DNA of 64,000 nt from positions 2,355,001 through 2,419,000 of the forward strand of contig NC_009901.1 of the NCBI RefSeq assembly GCF_000018285.1, in the 5' to 3' direction. The notes below the pieces were generated by a model. That model saw only the letters and a list, made by a program, of their open reading frames with translations. It was not told the origin of the DNA and did no database searches. Every line of letters starts with the position of its first letter. Within the stretch, counting starts at the first letter, position 1. The position numbers were made by a program, and so were the translations under genes. Below, in pieces: positions 47,108-57,786 of the stretch. The stretch comes from Shewanella pealeana ATCC 700345 (GTDB lineage: Bacteria > Pseudomonadota > Gammaproteobacteria > Enterobacterales > Shewanellaceae).

Positions 47108-47952
47108 AAGGCACCATAAAGTTAGCCACAGCGAGTCGGCAGTTCAACTTATCTAGACAAGCAATTTATCAATGGAAACAACGCAGAACGGCAAAAGCTG
47201 AAACGCTTAAACCTGTGATGAAGATGGTCATGTATTGGCGCCAGTTTATGCCTAGAGTGGGGACGCGCAAGCTCTACCAGCTCATCAAGCCACAACTGAT
47301 AGAACAAGGGATAAAGCTCGGTAGAGATGGGTTATTTCAGTATTTGAAGCAACAAAATATGCTGGTAAAACCCAGAAAAAATTACACTAAAACGACCAAT
47401 AGCCATCACTGGCTAAGAAAGTATCCCAACTTACTAAAAGACAGAGCGGTCAAGCGTGTTGAAGAGGTGCTCGTTAGCGATATCACCTACGTGAAATCAG
47501 ATGAGGGGACGCACTATTTGTCTCTGGTAACAGATGCGTACTCAAGAAAGATAATGGGATATGAGTTAAGCCATGAAATGAAAGCTTGTGACGTGGTCAA
47601 AGCATTGAATATGACGATAAAGAATCGTCAGACAACAGGCGATGCCATTCACCACTCAGATAGAGGGATGCAGTACTGCTCAGCTGAGTACCAGGAGACG
47701 TTAGCGGCAAATGGTATTACTCCGTCCATGACAGATGGATATGACTGCTACCAAAATGCACTTGCAGAGCGGGTTAATGGGATTTTGAAGCACGAGTTTT
47801 TGCTTTATCGCTGCCGTACGATGAAGGAGCTCGATATGTTAATCAAAGAGTCGATAGAGACTTATAACCATTTAAGGCCGCATCTTAGTTTAGGGATGAA
47901 AACCCCTAATGAAGTACATAAAAAAGCCAGTCGGGAGTTCCAACTGGCTTAA
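47074..47952 (+). CDS. IS3-family transposase OrfB (from -1 frameshift)
   Basis: The frame is open from the slippage heptamer and continues as VLSRTLWFAK into an HTH-like NLSRQAIYQWKQR. The integrase core (rve) has the DDE triad: Asp in VLVSDITYVKS, Asp in IHHSDRGMQYCS and Glu in ALAERVNGILKHE. The typical IS3 ending YNHLRPHLSLGMKTPNEVH is present. The first internal start candidates are at 47215 (GTG) and 47218 (ATG), but synthesis is expected mainly as OrfAB. Confidence 0.9.
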   Translation, partial: VLSRTLWFAKVKGTIKLATASRQFNLSRQAIYQWKQRRTAKAETLKPVMKMVMYWRQFMPRVGTRKLYQLIKPQLIEQGIKLGRDGLFQYLKQQNMLVKPRKNYTKTTNSHHWLRKYPNLLKDRAVKRVEEVLVSDITYVKSDEGTHYLSLVTDAYSRKIMGYELSHEMKACDVVKALNMTIKNRQTTGDAIHHSDRGMQYCSAEYQETLAANGITPSMTDGYDCYQNALAERVNGILKHEFLLYRCRTMKELDMLIKESIETYNHLRPHLSLGMKTPNEVHKKASREFQLA

Positions 47953-47984
47953 TAAAAACCGTCAACCTATTTTAGGACTAGACA

Positions 47985-48455
47985 TTATTGACTCTTTAGA
48001 TGTGCGAGTACGACCTCGTGATGGTCTTTAGTCTTAAATTTATTAAACACATGAGCGACTTTGCCATCTTGCCCAATTAGGAAGCTCTGACGATGAATGC
48101 CATCGTAGATCTTGCCCATGAACTTCTTTTCTCCCCAGACTCCGAATGCATCGGCAATAGCATGATCTTCATCACTCAGAAGTGAGAAGTTTAGCTCTTG
48201 CTTATCGGAAAACTTTGCAAGCTTTGCAACTGGATCTGGACTTAGACCTAACACTGTCACAGACAAATCGTTGAGATCTTGTTTACTGTCCCTAAGACCA
48301 CAGGCCTGTACAGTACAACCCGGGGTAGAGGCTTTTGGGTAGAAATAAACGAGTACTGGACCAGATTTTAAGGCCTCAGCCAAACTGACTGTTTCATCTC
48401 TTTGGTTTTGTAGTGTAAATAGCGGCGCTTGTTCGCCAACGGTTAAGGTTTTCAT
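47985..48455 (-). CDS. bcp: Thiol peroxidase Bcp (peroxiredoxin)
   Basis: A 156-residue thioredoxin-dependent peroxiredoxin. It has peroxidatic Cys47 (STPGCTVQA) and resolving Cys52 in the atypical 2-Cys Bcp arrangement. The sequence MKTLTVGEQAPLFTLQNQRDE and IDGKVAHVFNKFK-like regions fit E. coli Bcp (156). Its stop codon is the TTA target duplication copy beside the IS. Behind gcvR in one operon, as in E. coli. The gene has lost its adjoining terminator. Confidence 0.96.
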   Translation of the reverse strand: MKTLTVGEQAPLFTLQNQRDETVSLAEALKSGPVLVYFYPKASTPGCTVQACGLRDSKQDLNDLSVTVLGLSPDPVAKLAKFSDKQELNFSLLSDEDHAIADAFGVWGEKKFMGKIYDGIHRQSFLIGQDGKVAHVFNKFKTKDHHEVVLAHLKSQ

Positions 48456-48475
48456 ATTGTTATCCTTAATAAAGT

Positions 48476-49012
48476 TTAGCTTTCGACACCTTGCATACGC
48501 TCAATGGCACATTCTAGTGATAATTCATCAGCCAATTCATTTAAACCAATTTCTAACTTATCTAGGTCGACTTTTTCCGGCACATTAATGGTTAGGCTGA
48601 TATTTTGTGTCGGTCTACCCGTTGCGTCAGCTTCAGCATGCGACTTTACCGCGGCGAGGTCTAAGGAGCGGTCAGCCAAGAACTGGGTGATCTTTTTCAT
48701 CGTGCCACGTTGATCGAGACCGCTGAAGTTAACTTCTAAATTAGAGATGTAATTTTGCGGTGTATGCTTTGAAGTGCGCTTCATCACTGTCAATAATTCT
48801 AACTCAACACTTAAGCTAGGTAATGTCGATTCTATCTTAGTGATAGATGGCCATGAGCCTGAAAGCATCATAATCAAGGTAAATTCGTTACCAAAAAGTG
48901 CCATGCGACTATCAACGATATCGCAGTCACACTCACTCGCGAGTCGTGCAAATTTACTTACAATACCAGGACGGTCGAGCCCCATTGCAGTAACGACCAA
49001 GTGATTGGACAT
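48476..49012 (-). CDS. gcvR: Glycine cleavage system transcriptional repressor GcvR
   Basis: 178 residues with two ACT domains: about 5-75 (VTAMGLDRPGIVSKFARLASE) and about 90-165 (NFSGLDQRGTMKKITQFLADR). GcvR binds GcvA and blocks gcv activation when glycine is low. It has no DNA-binding domain of its own. It is divergent from dapA and followed by bcp after 20 bases, as in E. coli. Confidence 0.93.
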   Translation of the reverse strand: MSNHLVVTAMGLDRPGIVSKFARLASECDCDIVDSRMALFGNEFTLIMMLSGSWPSITKIESTLPSLSVELELLTVMKRTSKHTPQNYISNLEVNFSGLDQRGTMKKITQFLADRSLDLAAVKSHAEADATGRPTQNISLTINVPEKVDLDKLEIGLNELADELSLECAIERMQGVES

Positions 49013-49253
49013 TCAATACCCCATTTTCTTATTAGTTAGACTTTAAAAAAAGCGTCAAATAAATAACGGTTTTCTTTGCGGTGGCTAATGCTATCACAAG
49101 TTAATCAGATTGCGACCCTTGTCATTGTGATCTTGTTACATATTTAATATGTTTCAACTTGATGATGAATATGCTTAAGTCTTGCGTCGTAGTGCTTGTT
49201 TTTAGTGGATTGCATCAGTACCATAGCCTGTCCTGAACCCTTGGGGAATACAC

Positions 49254-50138
49254 ATGATATACGGAAGCATCGTTGCCTTAGTCACGCCAATGAATAGTGA
49301 CGGCACAGTTGATTATAAAAGTCTTGAAAGTTTAGTTGAGTACCATATCGCCCAAGGTACAGATGCCATCGTTGCTGTAGGCACAACTGGTGAATCAGCT
49401 ACATTACCAGCTAAAGAACATATTGCTGTTGTTGAGCAAACGGTAAAGTTTGCTGCGGGCAGAATTCCAATTATTGGTGGTAATGGTGCAAATGCCACCG
49501 CCGAAGCAGTCGAGTTAACTAAAGGTCTATCTAATGTCGGTGTAGCTGCCATGTTAGGTGTGACACCTTATTACAATAAGCCAACGCCAAAGGGGCTTAT
49601 TGCACATTATACTGCGGTTGCGGCCAGTACCGATGTACCGCAAATCCTTTATAACGTTCCTGGCAGAACCGCTGTCGATATGCGCCCTGAAACCGTCGCT
49701 CAGCTTGTTGGTATTAAAAACATCATAGGTGTTAAAGAGGCTACGGGTGATCTTTCCCGCGTAAAAGAGCTACGTAACCTATGTGGTGACGACTTCCTTC
49801 TTTATAGCGGTGATGATGCGACTGCAAGAGAGTTTCTCTCATTAGGTGGTAATGGCGTTATTTCTGTAGCGAACAATATCGTACCAAAACAGTTTAAAGC
49901 CATGTGCGATGCGGCTCTTAGCGGGGATGTCTCTGCGGCACTTTCGGCTGAAGAGTCAATTAAAGAGTTGTTTAGTGTCTTGTTTTGCGAAGCTAACCCA
50001 ATCCCTGTAAAATGGGCCGTCCATCGTATGGGACTGATTAGCAACGGAACAATTCGTTTACCTTTGACTGAACTTTCTACCGAGTTTCATGGTCTGTTGC
50101 TAGAAGCGATGAAAAATGCCCGAATAGAGGTTAAATAA
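49254..50138 (+). CDS. dapA: 4-hydroxy-tetrahydrodipicolinate synthase
   Basis: A 294-residue class I aldolase that condenses pyruvate with aspartate semialdehyde, the first step towards diaminopimelate and lysine. The Schiff-base lysine lies in [13 protein letters not shown] (Lys161 region) and the catalytic tyrosine in [13 protein letters not shown]. The N terminus [17 protein letters not shown] and GTTGESATL are typical. bamC follows after three bases. Confidence 0.97.
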   Translation: MIYGSIVALVTPMNSDGTVDYKSLESLVEYHIAQGTDAIVAVGTTGESATLPAKEHIAVVEQTVKFAAGRIPIIGGNGANATAEAVELTKGLSNVGVAAMLGVTPYYNKPTPKGLIAHYTAVAASTDVPQILYNVPGRTAVDMRPETVAQLVGIKNIIGVKEATGDLSRVKELRNLCGDDFLLYSGDDATAREFLSLGGNGVISVANNIVPKQFKAMCDAALSGDVSAALSAEESIKELFSVLFCEANPIPVKWAVHRMGLISNGTIRLPLTELSTEFHGLLLEAMKNARIEVK

Positions 50139-50141
50139 TAA

Positions 50142-51239
50142 ATGCTAAAGCAAATATCACCACTGATTTTAGTTGCAGCCGTTACGGCATGTAGTACGCC
50201 AATTGACAGAAGGCAAGCTAACGACACTGATCAGAATTATCAAGATCTAACAGTTGAGCCACAATTAGTTATTCCTGAAGGCTTACATAAGCCGACATAC
50301 AGTAAAGAATACGATATTCCTGCTGTAGGGAGTAAAGCCGATGCAAGCTTAGTCGGTAAGAGTTTAGATATTCGTCCACCTCTACAGGTACTGCCAATGG
50401 CTGAAGGTACTCGTGTAGAAGACGGGACTGATAATATTAAAATCGTTGTTGAGTCTATTGATAACGATATCGATCTTAAACAAGAACTTTTTGATGTCCT
50501 AAAAGATTATTTCGCTAGCAAGTCGATTTCGCTTCGCAGTGAAGATTACGAGAACGGCACACTTGAGACCGATTGGATTGAAAGTGAACAGGTCATCGAA
50601 TCCAGTTTTTGGGGTGGCGATAAAGTTTATAAGCTTAAGCAACGTTACATCTATCATGTCGATGTGCGCCCACATGGTCGCAGTGGTAACTTAACCATAG
50701 ATCTTATCGAACATGAAGAAAGTTTCGACGGCGATCAGCAAGACATCCTATTAAGTGGTGAAGATAAACGTCGTTATACGATTGATAGATTGAATGACTC
50801 TATTAGCTATATCAGCATTGAGCGTGCCAAGGCACTTAAGGCTAAACGTCTTAAGCAAAGCTTAGGTATCGATGTCGATCTGATTGCTCAAGCCGAAGAG
50901 CAAGCATATTGGTTGGCAGACGCTAAGTTTAAACGCACTTGGGATCGTCTACGCATTGTATTACCTGAGATGGGTTTTGAGATCATCGATATGGACAGCA
51001 ATAAAGGGCTGCTTTATATCAATATTACCGATGACTCTGGGTTCTGGAGTTCATTATGGAGCGATAAAGAGTTGCCTATCGAGGCTGGCTCTTACCGTAT
51101 TGAGCTAAAAGACGGAGCGGATAATAAAACAGAGATCCATCTGTTAAATGCGAAAAATGAACCACTTTCTAGTGAAGTTGTTAGCGCAGTTTATGACGGT
51201 TTCTCCGAGTTAATGCAAGAAGATCGTAAGACGCGTTAA
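50142..51239 (+). CDS. bamC: Outer-membrane assembly lipoprotein BamC
   Basis: A 365-residue lipoprotein with lipobox VTAC (acceptor Cys17), an N-terminal disordered segment that binds BamD, and two helix-grip domains. It is part of the BAM complex that inserts beta-barrel proteins. It is co-transcribed with dapA (3-bp gap), as in E. coli where it was called nlpB. Length is close to the 344 of E. coli. Confidence 0.93.
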   Translation: MLKQISPLILVAAVTACSTPIDRRQANDTDQNYQDLTVEPQLVIPEGLHKPTYSKEYDIPAVGSKADASLVGKSLDIRPPLQVLPMAEGTRVEDGTDNIKIVVESIDNDIDLKQELFDVLKDYFASKSISLRSEDYENGTLETDWIESEQVIESSFWGGDKVYKLKQRYIYHVDVRPHGRSGNLTIDLIEHEESFDGDQQDILLSGEDKRRYTIDRLNDSISYISIERAKALKAKRLKQSLGIDVDLIAQAEEQAYWLADAKFKRTWDRLRIVLPEMGFEIIDMDSNKGLLYINITDDSGFWSSLWSDKELPIEAGSYRIELKDGADNKTEIHLLNAKNEPLSSEVVSAVYDGFSELMQEDRKTR

Positions 51240-51255
51240 CACGTGACGAAAAATA

Positions 51256-51280
51256 AAAAGGAGCCTTAGGCTCCTTTTTT
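51256..51280 (+). terminator. Terminator after bamC
   Basis: AAAAAGGAGCC/GGCTCCTTTTTT with loop TTA. Confidence 0.85.
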
Positions 51281-51609
51281 GTTTTCAGCCCTAAACCACT
51301 TTCTTCAAAAGGCGGATTCTTTACTATTTACGCAATGAGTATCACTGCTGTGTGTTAACTTTCGACTGTAAGTACTTTCCACTGTAAAACATATTCCACT
51401 CTCTCAAGGTACTAATCCCCGCTTTAACCCTATATAAATGCGCTAATTGCGTGAGTGATACCAAAGCTATGAGATTAAGCTGATTTAGAACGCTATTTCA
51501 CGAGTGTGACTTAAGTGTGTCATTTGTAAGAAAAAGTAAAAGCTATTGATGCTAAGTTATCTCAAGGTAAACTAAACACAATTGGATACCGTAGTCTGTC
51601 AGGGCAATC
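51281..51609. other. Upstream region of the RND efflux pair
   Basis: It contains the repeat head and two 14-base near-copies ACTTTC(G/C)ACTGTAA at 51358 and 51374 (16-base period). Otherwise it is A/T-rich without an ORF. No regulator gene lies next to the pump. Confidence 0.5.
51287..51299. repeat. Post-terminator palindromic repeat, copy 2 head
   Basis: AGCCCTAAACCAC is identical to the head at 44562 and is likewise placed 6 bases after a terminator. It continues TTTCTTCAAAAGGCGG, a weaker dyad. Confidence 0.55.
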
Positions 51610-52692
51610 ATGAAAAAAATAATAATATTCCTTACTTTGCTTGGTGCCGTCGGCGCCTATTTCTATTTACAACAAGCTCCCAGCGAAAAAGTGAAAAGAG
51701 CGCGGCCGACACCGAATGTGGTGATAACTAAGGCGTCGATGCAAGTTATTCGTGATGAGGTCGAGGCGCTCGGTACCAGTAAGGCAAATGAATCGATTAC
51801 CGTCACTCCAAAAGTAACTGAAGTGGTTACCCAAGTGAACTTTAATGATGGTGAACTGGTTAAGAAAGGCCGATTACTGGTTCAATTGCAGGATCGTGAG
51901 CAGCTTGCTCGTGTAACGGTAGCTAAAGTAAAAGTAAAAGATCACCAGCGAGAACTTGAGCGAATTCGTACGCTTGTGACGAGTCAAACTATTGCCGAAC
52001 TTGAGCGCGATCGCCTACAAACCCTTATCGACACAGCAAAAGCTGAATTAGTTCAAGCAGAGTCAGCCCTAAAAGATAGAAGGATTACTGCTCCATTTTC
52101 TGGTTCATTGGGCCTACGTCAAGTGAGTATTGGCGCACTAGTAACCCCTGGCAATGCAATCACGACCTTAGATGATATCTCAGTGATCAAATTGGACTTT
52201 TCCGTACCCGAACGCTTCTTACAGGCTCTAGCATTAGGAAAAACCGTCGAAGCGACCGCTGTGGCATTCGACGGGGAGATATTTAACGGCAAAGTCGTTT
52301 CTATCGATAGTCGAATAAATCCAAAGACTCGCGCAGTTATCGTCAGAGCGGAGATCCCCAATCCAAAGCAAAGATTGCTACCCGGAATGTTGATGAAGGT
52401 GAAGTTGATCAAAACCAGTAGAGATGCGCTCATCCTCCCTGAATCAGCCATCATTCCAATCCAAGACAGGCATTATGTCTATTTGGTGAATGAAGAAGGT
52501 GTGATAGAGCAAAAGCAGGTCTCTTTAGGTTTACGCAAACGTGGTTGGGTCGAAATCTTGGATGGCGTAATGTTGAATGATCAAATCGTAATTCGTGGTT
52601 TATTGAAAGTCCGTCCAGGGGACAAAGTAAAAGTGACCCTAAGTGAGCGCTTTAGCTTTCTTAAGCAAGCGAGTGTGGAGCCAGTGGCATGA
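51610..52692 (+). CDS. RND efflux periplasmic adaptor (membrane fusion protein)
   Basis: A 360-residue protein with an N-terminal signal/anchor (IIIFLTLLGAVGAYFYL) and no lipobox. It has a short coiled-coil hairpin (about 100-150) flanked by lipoyl half-motifs (VNFNDGELVKKGRLLVQLQD; RRITAPFSGSLGLRQV), a beta-barrel domain and a membrane-proximal domain. This is the HlyD/MFP plan of AcrA-type adaptors. Its last codons overlap the start of the permease (ATGA). Substrate unknown; no outer-membrane channel gene is near, so TolC is the probable partner. Confidence 0.92.
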   Translation: MKKIIIFLTLLGAVGAYFYLQQAPSEKVKRARPTPNVVITKASMQVIRDEVEALGTSKANESITVTPKVTEVVTQVNFNDGELVKKGRLLVQLQDREQLARVTVAKVKVKDHQRELERIRTLVTSQTIAELERDRLQTLIDTAKAELVQAESALKDRRITAPFSGSLGLRQVSIGALVTPGNAITTLDDISVIKLDFSVPERFLQALALGKTVEATAVAFDGEIFNGKVVSIDSRINPKTRAVIVRAEIPNPKQRLLPGMLMKVKLIKTSRDALILPESAIIPIQDRHYVYLVNEEGVIEQKQVSLGLRKRGWVEILDGVMLNDQIVIRGLLKVRPGDKVKVTLSERFSFLKQASVEPVA

Positions 52693-55600
52693 TCCTAACT
52701 GATATTTCGGTTAAGCGACCGGTCTTCGCTTCAGTCATCAGTATTCTGCTCATCATATTTGGCCTAGTAGCCTTTGAAAAGCTGCCGTTGAGAGAGTACC
52801 CCAATATCGACCCTCCTGTGGTTTCAATTCAAACTAATTACCGCGGTGCCAGTGCCGCAGTCGTTGAAAGCCGTATCACTCAGCTAGTAGAAGATCGGAT
52901 CAGTGGCGTTGAGGGGATTAAGCACATCAGTTCATCGAGCAGTGATGGCCGCTCAAATGTAACCCTAGAATTCGATGTTGGGCGAGACATTGAAGCCGCA
53001 GCTAACGATGTGCGTGATAGAGTATCGGGCTTACTCAACAACCTTCCAGAAGAGGCTGAACCACCAGAAGTTCAAAAGGCCAATGGTGGAGACGAAGTGA
53101 TCATGTGGTTAAATCTGGTATCGGATCAGATGACAACTTTGCAATTGACTGATTACGCCAGACGTTACTTGATTGATCGCTTTTCTGTTATAGATGGTGT
53201 GGCTAACATGCGCCTCGGTGGCGGTAAAGTTTATGCAATGCGAGTGTGGATTGACAGGCAGGCGCTTGCGGCGAGAAATTTAACCGTTGCCGATATTGAA
53301 GCGGCACTTCGCTCAGAAAACGTCGAGCTGCCAGCAGGTAGCGTTGAATCGAAAGAGCGCCACTTTACTGTACGCTTAGAGCGAAGTTTTAAGACTTCCG
53401 ATGATTTTGCTAACTTGGTATTGGTTGAGGGCGAAGATGGTTACCTCGTCAAACTTGGCGATGTGGCAAAGGTGGAAATAGGCTCTGAAGAGGAGCGTAT
53501 TACCTTTAGGGGTAACCGCGAAGCTATGATTGGCTTAGGAGTCTCTAAGCAATCGACGGCGAACACCTTAGACGTCGCAAGAGCCGCCAATAAATTGGTC
53601 GACCAAATTAATCCAACCCTACCAGCAGGTATGGAGATAAAGCGTTCTTACGACAGCTCGGTATTTATCGAGGCGTCAGTTAAAGAGGTATACCAAACCC
53701 TGTTCATTGCGATGTTTTTAGTCATAGTCGTAATTTATCTGTTTCTTGGTAGCGTGCGCGCCATGTTAATTCCAGCATTAACGGTTCCAGTATCCTTAAT
53801 GGCGACATTCATTGTGCTGTTTGCCCTAGGCTATACCATTAACTTACTCACTCTATTGGCGATGATCTTGGCTATCGGTATGGTCGTCGACGATGCGATT
53901 GTGGTGCTTGAAAACATCCACAGACGAATAGAGGAGGGGGATTCGCCATTGAAGGCGGCTTATCTCGGCGCCAGAGAGGTGGCATTTGCTGTGGTCGCAA
54001 CCACCTTAGTATTGGTAGCCGTTTTTATGCCTATTACTTTCTTGGAAGGTGATTTAGGTAAGCTCTTTAAAGAGTTTGCCGTTGCCATGAGCGCAGCAGT
54101 GATTTTCTCAAGCATTGTGGCATTAACACTCAGTCCTATGATGTGTTCAAAAGTACTTAAGCCGTCTACTGAAGATCCTTGGTTGGTACGTAAGATTGAT
54201 TCGGGAATGGATAAGCTATCGGGCTATTACCGCTCAACTTTAACGAGCGCGATGCGCCATCCATTTTTAGTCTCTTCGTTAATCTTAGTGGCATTAGTGT
54301 GCAGTGCTTTTCTGGCTAAAGAGGTGCCTCAGGAGTTCGCCCCAAGAGAAGATAGGGGCTCTATGTTCCTGATTGTAAATGGCCCTCAGGGGGCAAGCTT
54401 TGAATACATTGAGTCCTATATGGATGAAATTGAGAATCGCTTAATGCCATTGGTTGAGGCTGGCGAGATAAAGCGTCTGTTGATCCGTGCACCTCGTGGT
54501 TTCGGCCGCAGTGCAAACTTCTCTAACGGTATGGCAATTATTGTGTTGGAAGATTGGGCGGTGAGGCGCAGCGCTTTTGAGATCATCGGTGATATAAGGG
54601 GGCGGCTATCAGACTTGGCTGGCGTTCGAGCATTTCCAGTTATGCGTCAAGCATTTGGCCGCGGAGTTGGCAAGCCTGTGCAGTTTGTATTAGGTGGCCC
54701 AAGTTATGAAGAGTTAGCAAGATGGCGCGATATTATCATCGAAAAGGCCAAAGAGAACCCCAATCTTGTGGGCTTAGATCATGATTATAATGAGACCAAA
54801 CCGCAGCTTAGAGTGGTGATAGATAAAGACAGAGCAGCCAGCCTAGGTGTCTCTATTTCACATATTGGTCGTACGCTAGAGTCGATGCTAGGCTCTCGTT
54901 TGGTCACAACCTTTATGAGAGATGGTGAAGAGTACGATGTGATTATTGAAGGTAATCGAGATAATCAAAATACGGCTAATGATTTAGAGAACATCTATGT
55001 GCGGTCGGAGAGAAGTAAGGAGCTCATCCCTTTATCTAACCTTATTTCTATTGAGGAGTTTGCAGACGCGAGCCAGCTCAACCGATACAACCGTATGCGA
55101 GCTATCACGATTGAAGCAAACCTCGCCGACGGATACAGCTTAGGCGAAGCATTAGATTACTTGAATGATTTGACCCATGAATACCTGCCTGCGGAGGCAA
55201 TAGTCAGTTATAAGGGCCAATCACTGGATTATCAAGACTCAGGTAATTCGATGTACTTTGTGTTTATTTTAGCGCTTGGGATTGTTTTTTTAGTGTTAGC
55301 TGCGCAGTTTGAAAGCTATGTTCACCCGCTAGTTATCATGCTTACGGTGCCTTTAGCGACAATGGGAGCCTTAATTGGTTTATGGTTAACGGATCAAAGC
55401 TTGAATATCTACAGTCAGATAGGGATTATCATGCTGGTGGGGTTAGCTGCTAAGAATGGTATCTTGATTGTTGAATTCGCTAACCAGTTAAGAGATAAAG
55501 GGGTTGAGTTTCAGCAAGCAATTATCCAAGCGTCGAGCCAGAGACTCAGACCTATCTTGATGACGGGTATTACAACTGCAGCTGGAGCCGTTCCTTTAGT

Positions 55601-55793
55601 GCTTTCTGAAGGGGCGGGCGCAGAAACCCGTTTCGTTATTGGTGTCGTCGTGCTGTCAGGGATCACCTTGGCCACCTTCTTCACTCTACTGGTTATTCCA
55701 GTCGCTTATTCTTTGTTAGCCAGAAATACCGGCTCGCCACAGGCGATAGCCAAACAGCTAGAGCAAGAGTTAAAAGATGAGGTTGTTACTTAA
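52689..55793 (+). CDS. HAE1-family RND efflux permease
   Basis: A 1034-residue inner-membrane transporter of the AcrB class. It has 12 membrane segments in two halves with two large periplasmic loops. TM4 shows the proton-relay aspartates in AIGMVVDDAIVVLENIHRR (Asp-Asp pair), and TM10 has the lysine in MLVGLAAKNGILIVEFA. It starts TDISVKRPVFASVISILLII, usual for the family. It exports drugs, detergents or metabolites by proton antiport. Overlaps the adaptor gene by four bases. Confidence 0.95.
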   Translation: MILTDISVKRPVFASVISILLIIFGLVAFEKLPLREYPNIDPPVVSIQTNYRGASAAVVESRITQLVEDRISGVEGIKHISSSSSDGRSNVTLEFDVGRDIEAAANDVRDRVSGLLNNLPEEAEPPEVQKANGGDEVIMWLNLVSDQMTTLQLTDYARRYLIDRFSVIDGVANMRLGGGKVYAMRVWIDRQALAARNLTVADIEAALRSENVELPAGSVESKERHFTVRLERSFKTSDDFANLVLVEGEDGYLVKLGDVAKVEIGSEEERITFRGNREAMIGLGVSKQSTANTLDVARAANKLVDQINPTLPAGMEIKRSYDSSVFIEASVKEVYQTLFIAMFLVIVVIYLFLGSVRAMLIPALTVPVSLMATFIVLFALGYTINLLTLLAMILAIGMVVDDAIVVLENIHRRIEEGDSPLKAAYLGAREVAFAVVATTLVLVAVFMPITFLEGDLGKLFKEFAVAMSAAVIFSSIVALTLSPMMCSKVLKPSTEDPWLVRKIDSGMDKLSGYYRSTLTSAMRHPFLVSSLILVALVCSAFLAKEVPQEFAPREDRGSMFLIVNGPQGASFEYIESYMDEIENRLMPLVEAGEIKRLLIRAPRGFGRSANFSNGMAIIVLEDWAVRRSAFEIIGDIRGRLSDLAGVRAFPVMRQAFGRGVGKPVQFVLGGPSYEELARWRDIIIEKAKENPNLVGLDHDYNETKPQLRVVIDKDRAASLGVSISHIGRTLESMLGSRLVTTFMRDGEEYDVIIEGNRDNQNTANDLENIYVRSERSKELIPLSNLISIEEFADASQLNRYNRMRAITIEANLADGYSLGEALDYLNDLTHEYLPAEAIVSYKGQSLDYQDSGNSMYFVFILALGIVFLVLAAQFESYVHPLVIMLTVPLATMGALIGLWLTDQSLNIYSQIGIIMLVGLAAKNGILIVEFANQLRDKGVEFQQAIIQASSQRLRPILMTGITTAAGAVPLVLSEGAGAETRFVIGVVVLSGITLATFFTLLVIPVAYSLLARNTGSPQAIAKQLEQELKDEVVT

Positions 55794-55813
55794 CTAGCAA
55801 TGGATGTAAAAGT

Positions 55814-55839
55814 AAAAAGGCGCAGACAGCGCCTTTTTT
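55814..55839 (+). terminator. Terminator after the RND permease
   Basis: AAAAAGGCGC/GCGCCTTTTTT with loop AGACA. Confidence 0.85.
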
Positions 55840-55859
55840 ATGGATGATTCACTGAGTTC

Positions 55860-56102
55860 TTATGACTTATCAGTGTCAGTCTTGTCGTCGTGACTCGATG
55901 GACTTTCAGCTTGGTTATCGGTATTGCTAGCATCTTCACCGCTTGGAGCTTTAGCATCCTTTGCAGATTGTTTTTTACCGTGATCATGCTTACCAAACTG
56001 TGTCATCTTGTGTTTTGCACTGTACTTTAATACCGCAAGATTACTGGCAATCACTCCGATCACTAATAAAATCAATAAACCGACTTCAAGATCTGACATC
56101 AT
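55860..56102 (-). CDS. DUF2897 small membrane protein
   Basis: 80 residues: an N-terminal membrane helix (LEVGLLILLVIGVIASNLAVL) and a hydrophilic tail rich in Lys, Ser and Asp. It fits DUF2897, a gammaproteobacterial family of unknown function. It follows kdsB by 10 bases on the same strand and is probably co-transcribed. Confidence 0.75.
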   Translation of the reverse strand: MMSDLEVGLLILLVIGVIASNLAVLKYSAKHKMTQFGKHDHGKKQSAKDAKAPSGEDASNTDNQAESPSSHDDKTDTDKS

Positions 56103-56112
56103 TCATCCTCAA

Positions 56113-56850
56113 TTAGTCAACGGTAAGTCTTGCTTCGCAGATTCGAATATCTTCAGGAGTATCAACTTCTGGGAAATCAAATGCGCTGATTGCAACTTTG
56201 ATTTTGTAGCCGTACTCAAGCGCTCGAAGTTGTTCCAACTTCTCTAACTCTTCTAGTCGACCAAGTGGTAACTTAGCAAAGGTTTGAATAAATTTACGAG
56301 TATAGGCGTAGATCCCTATGTGCTTGTATACCGGGTAGTCGCTCGTATCACGGCCAAAAGGGATCCGCGCTCGAGAAAAGTATAATGCGTTATGGTTATT
56401 ATCGAATACCACTTTTACATGGTTTGGATCGTTAAGCTGAGCTTCATCCTTTATCTCTACGCCTAACGTCGCCATATCGAATTCACCAGCATGGCGTTCA
56501 CACACGCTTACAAGTTGTTCAATAACAATTGGGTCGATAAGCGGTTGATCACCTTGTAAATTAATGACGAGGTCATCATCAGCCAAGCCGAGTATTGAAA
56601 TAGCTTCATCGATACGGTCTGTACCAGATGCGGCATTTTCACCTGTCATAACAACCTTGCCACCAAAACTCTCTACAGCGTTTTTAATGCGCACATCATC
56701 GGTGGCGACATAGATGTCTTTAAGCCCTTTAGCTAAAGATGCACGCTCGTAAACGTGCTGGATCATTGGCTTACCATTGATATGAGCCAATGGCTTACCT
56801 GGAAAACGACTCGATCCATATCGCGCAGGGATTAATAAGGTTACATTCAT
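56113..56850 (-). CDS. kdsB: CMP-Kdo synthetase KdsB (possibly 8-amino-Kdo specific in Shewanella)
   Basis: A 245-residue cytidylyltransferase with [22 protein letters not shown], the signature loop, and [13 protein letters not shown] (catalytic metal site). It activates Kdo (or, in S. oneidensis, 8-amino-Kdo) with CTP for lipopolysaccharide inner core synthesis. Upstream lies a ruined gene that looks like kdnB, the oxidase for the 8-amino pathway. Length agrees with E. coli KdsB (248). Confidence 0.93.
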   Translation of the reverse strand: MNVTLLIPARYGSSRFPGKPLAHINGKPMIQHVYERASLAKGLKDIYVATDDVRIKNAVESFGGKVVMTGENAASGTDRIDEAISILGLADDDLVINLQGDQPLIDPIVIEQLVSVCERHAGEFDMATLGVEIKDEAQLNDPNHVKVVFDNNHNALYFSRARIPFGRDTSDYPVYKHIGIYAYTRKFIQTFAKLPLGRLEELEKLEQLRALEYGYKIKVAISAFDFPEVDTPEDIRICEARLTVD

Positions 56851-56918
56851 TCAATTTACCTACTTAAGAAAATATCATGGGCCTTAAGATGAAGCCCATT
56901 TTTATGCCTATGCTGAGT

Positions 56919-57690
<772 letters not shown>

Positions 57691-57786
57691 ATAAAGAATC
57701 GATTATAACTGTGATGTGAAGCTAACCGCGAGAGTTTTTACTGTTTTCGTTATGTTTGTTAACGTAATCGCAATGAGCATGATGAG

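Larger units (their letters stand above)
46683..47984 (+). mobile_element. Complete IS3-family insertion sequence, 1302 bp
   Basis: It starts TGTCCCGTCCTGAG and, read on the complement, ends TGTCTAGTCCTAAA. The two ends form an imperfect inverted repeat of about 26 bases (20 matches). It is flanked by the 3-bp target duplication TTA (46680-46682 and 47985-47987). It carries two overlapping transposase frames with a frameshift site. No internal stop or truncation is seen, so it may be active. Confidence 0.92.

Noticed and set aside
51358..51387. Two ACTTTC(G/C)ACTGTAA near-repeats as regulator sites for the RND pump
   Set aside because: Direct repeats with a 16-base period but no dyad and no known regulator; they lie about 220 bases from the start codon.
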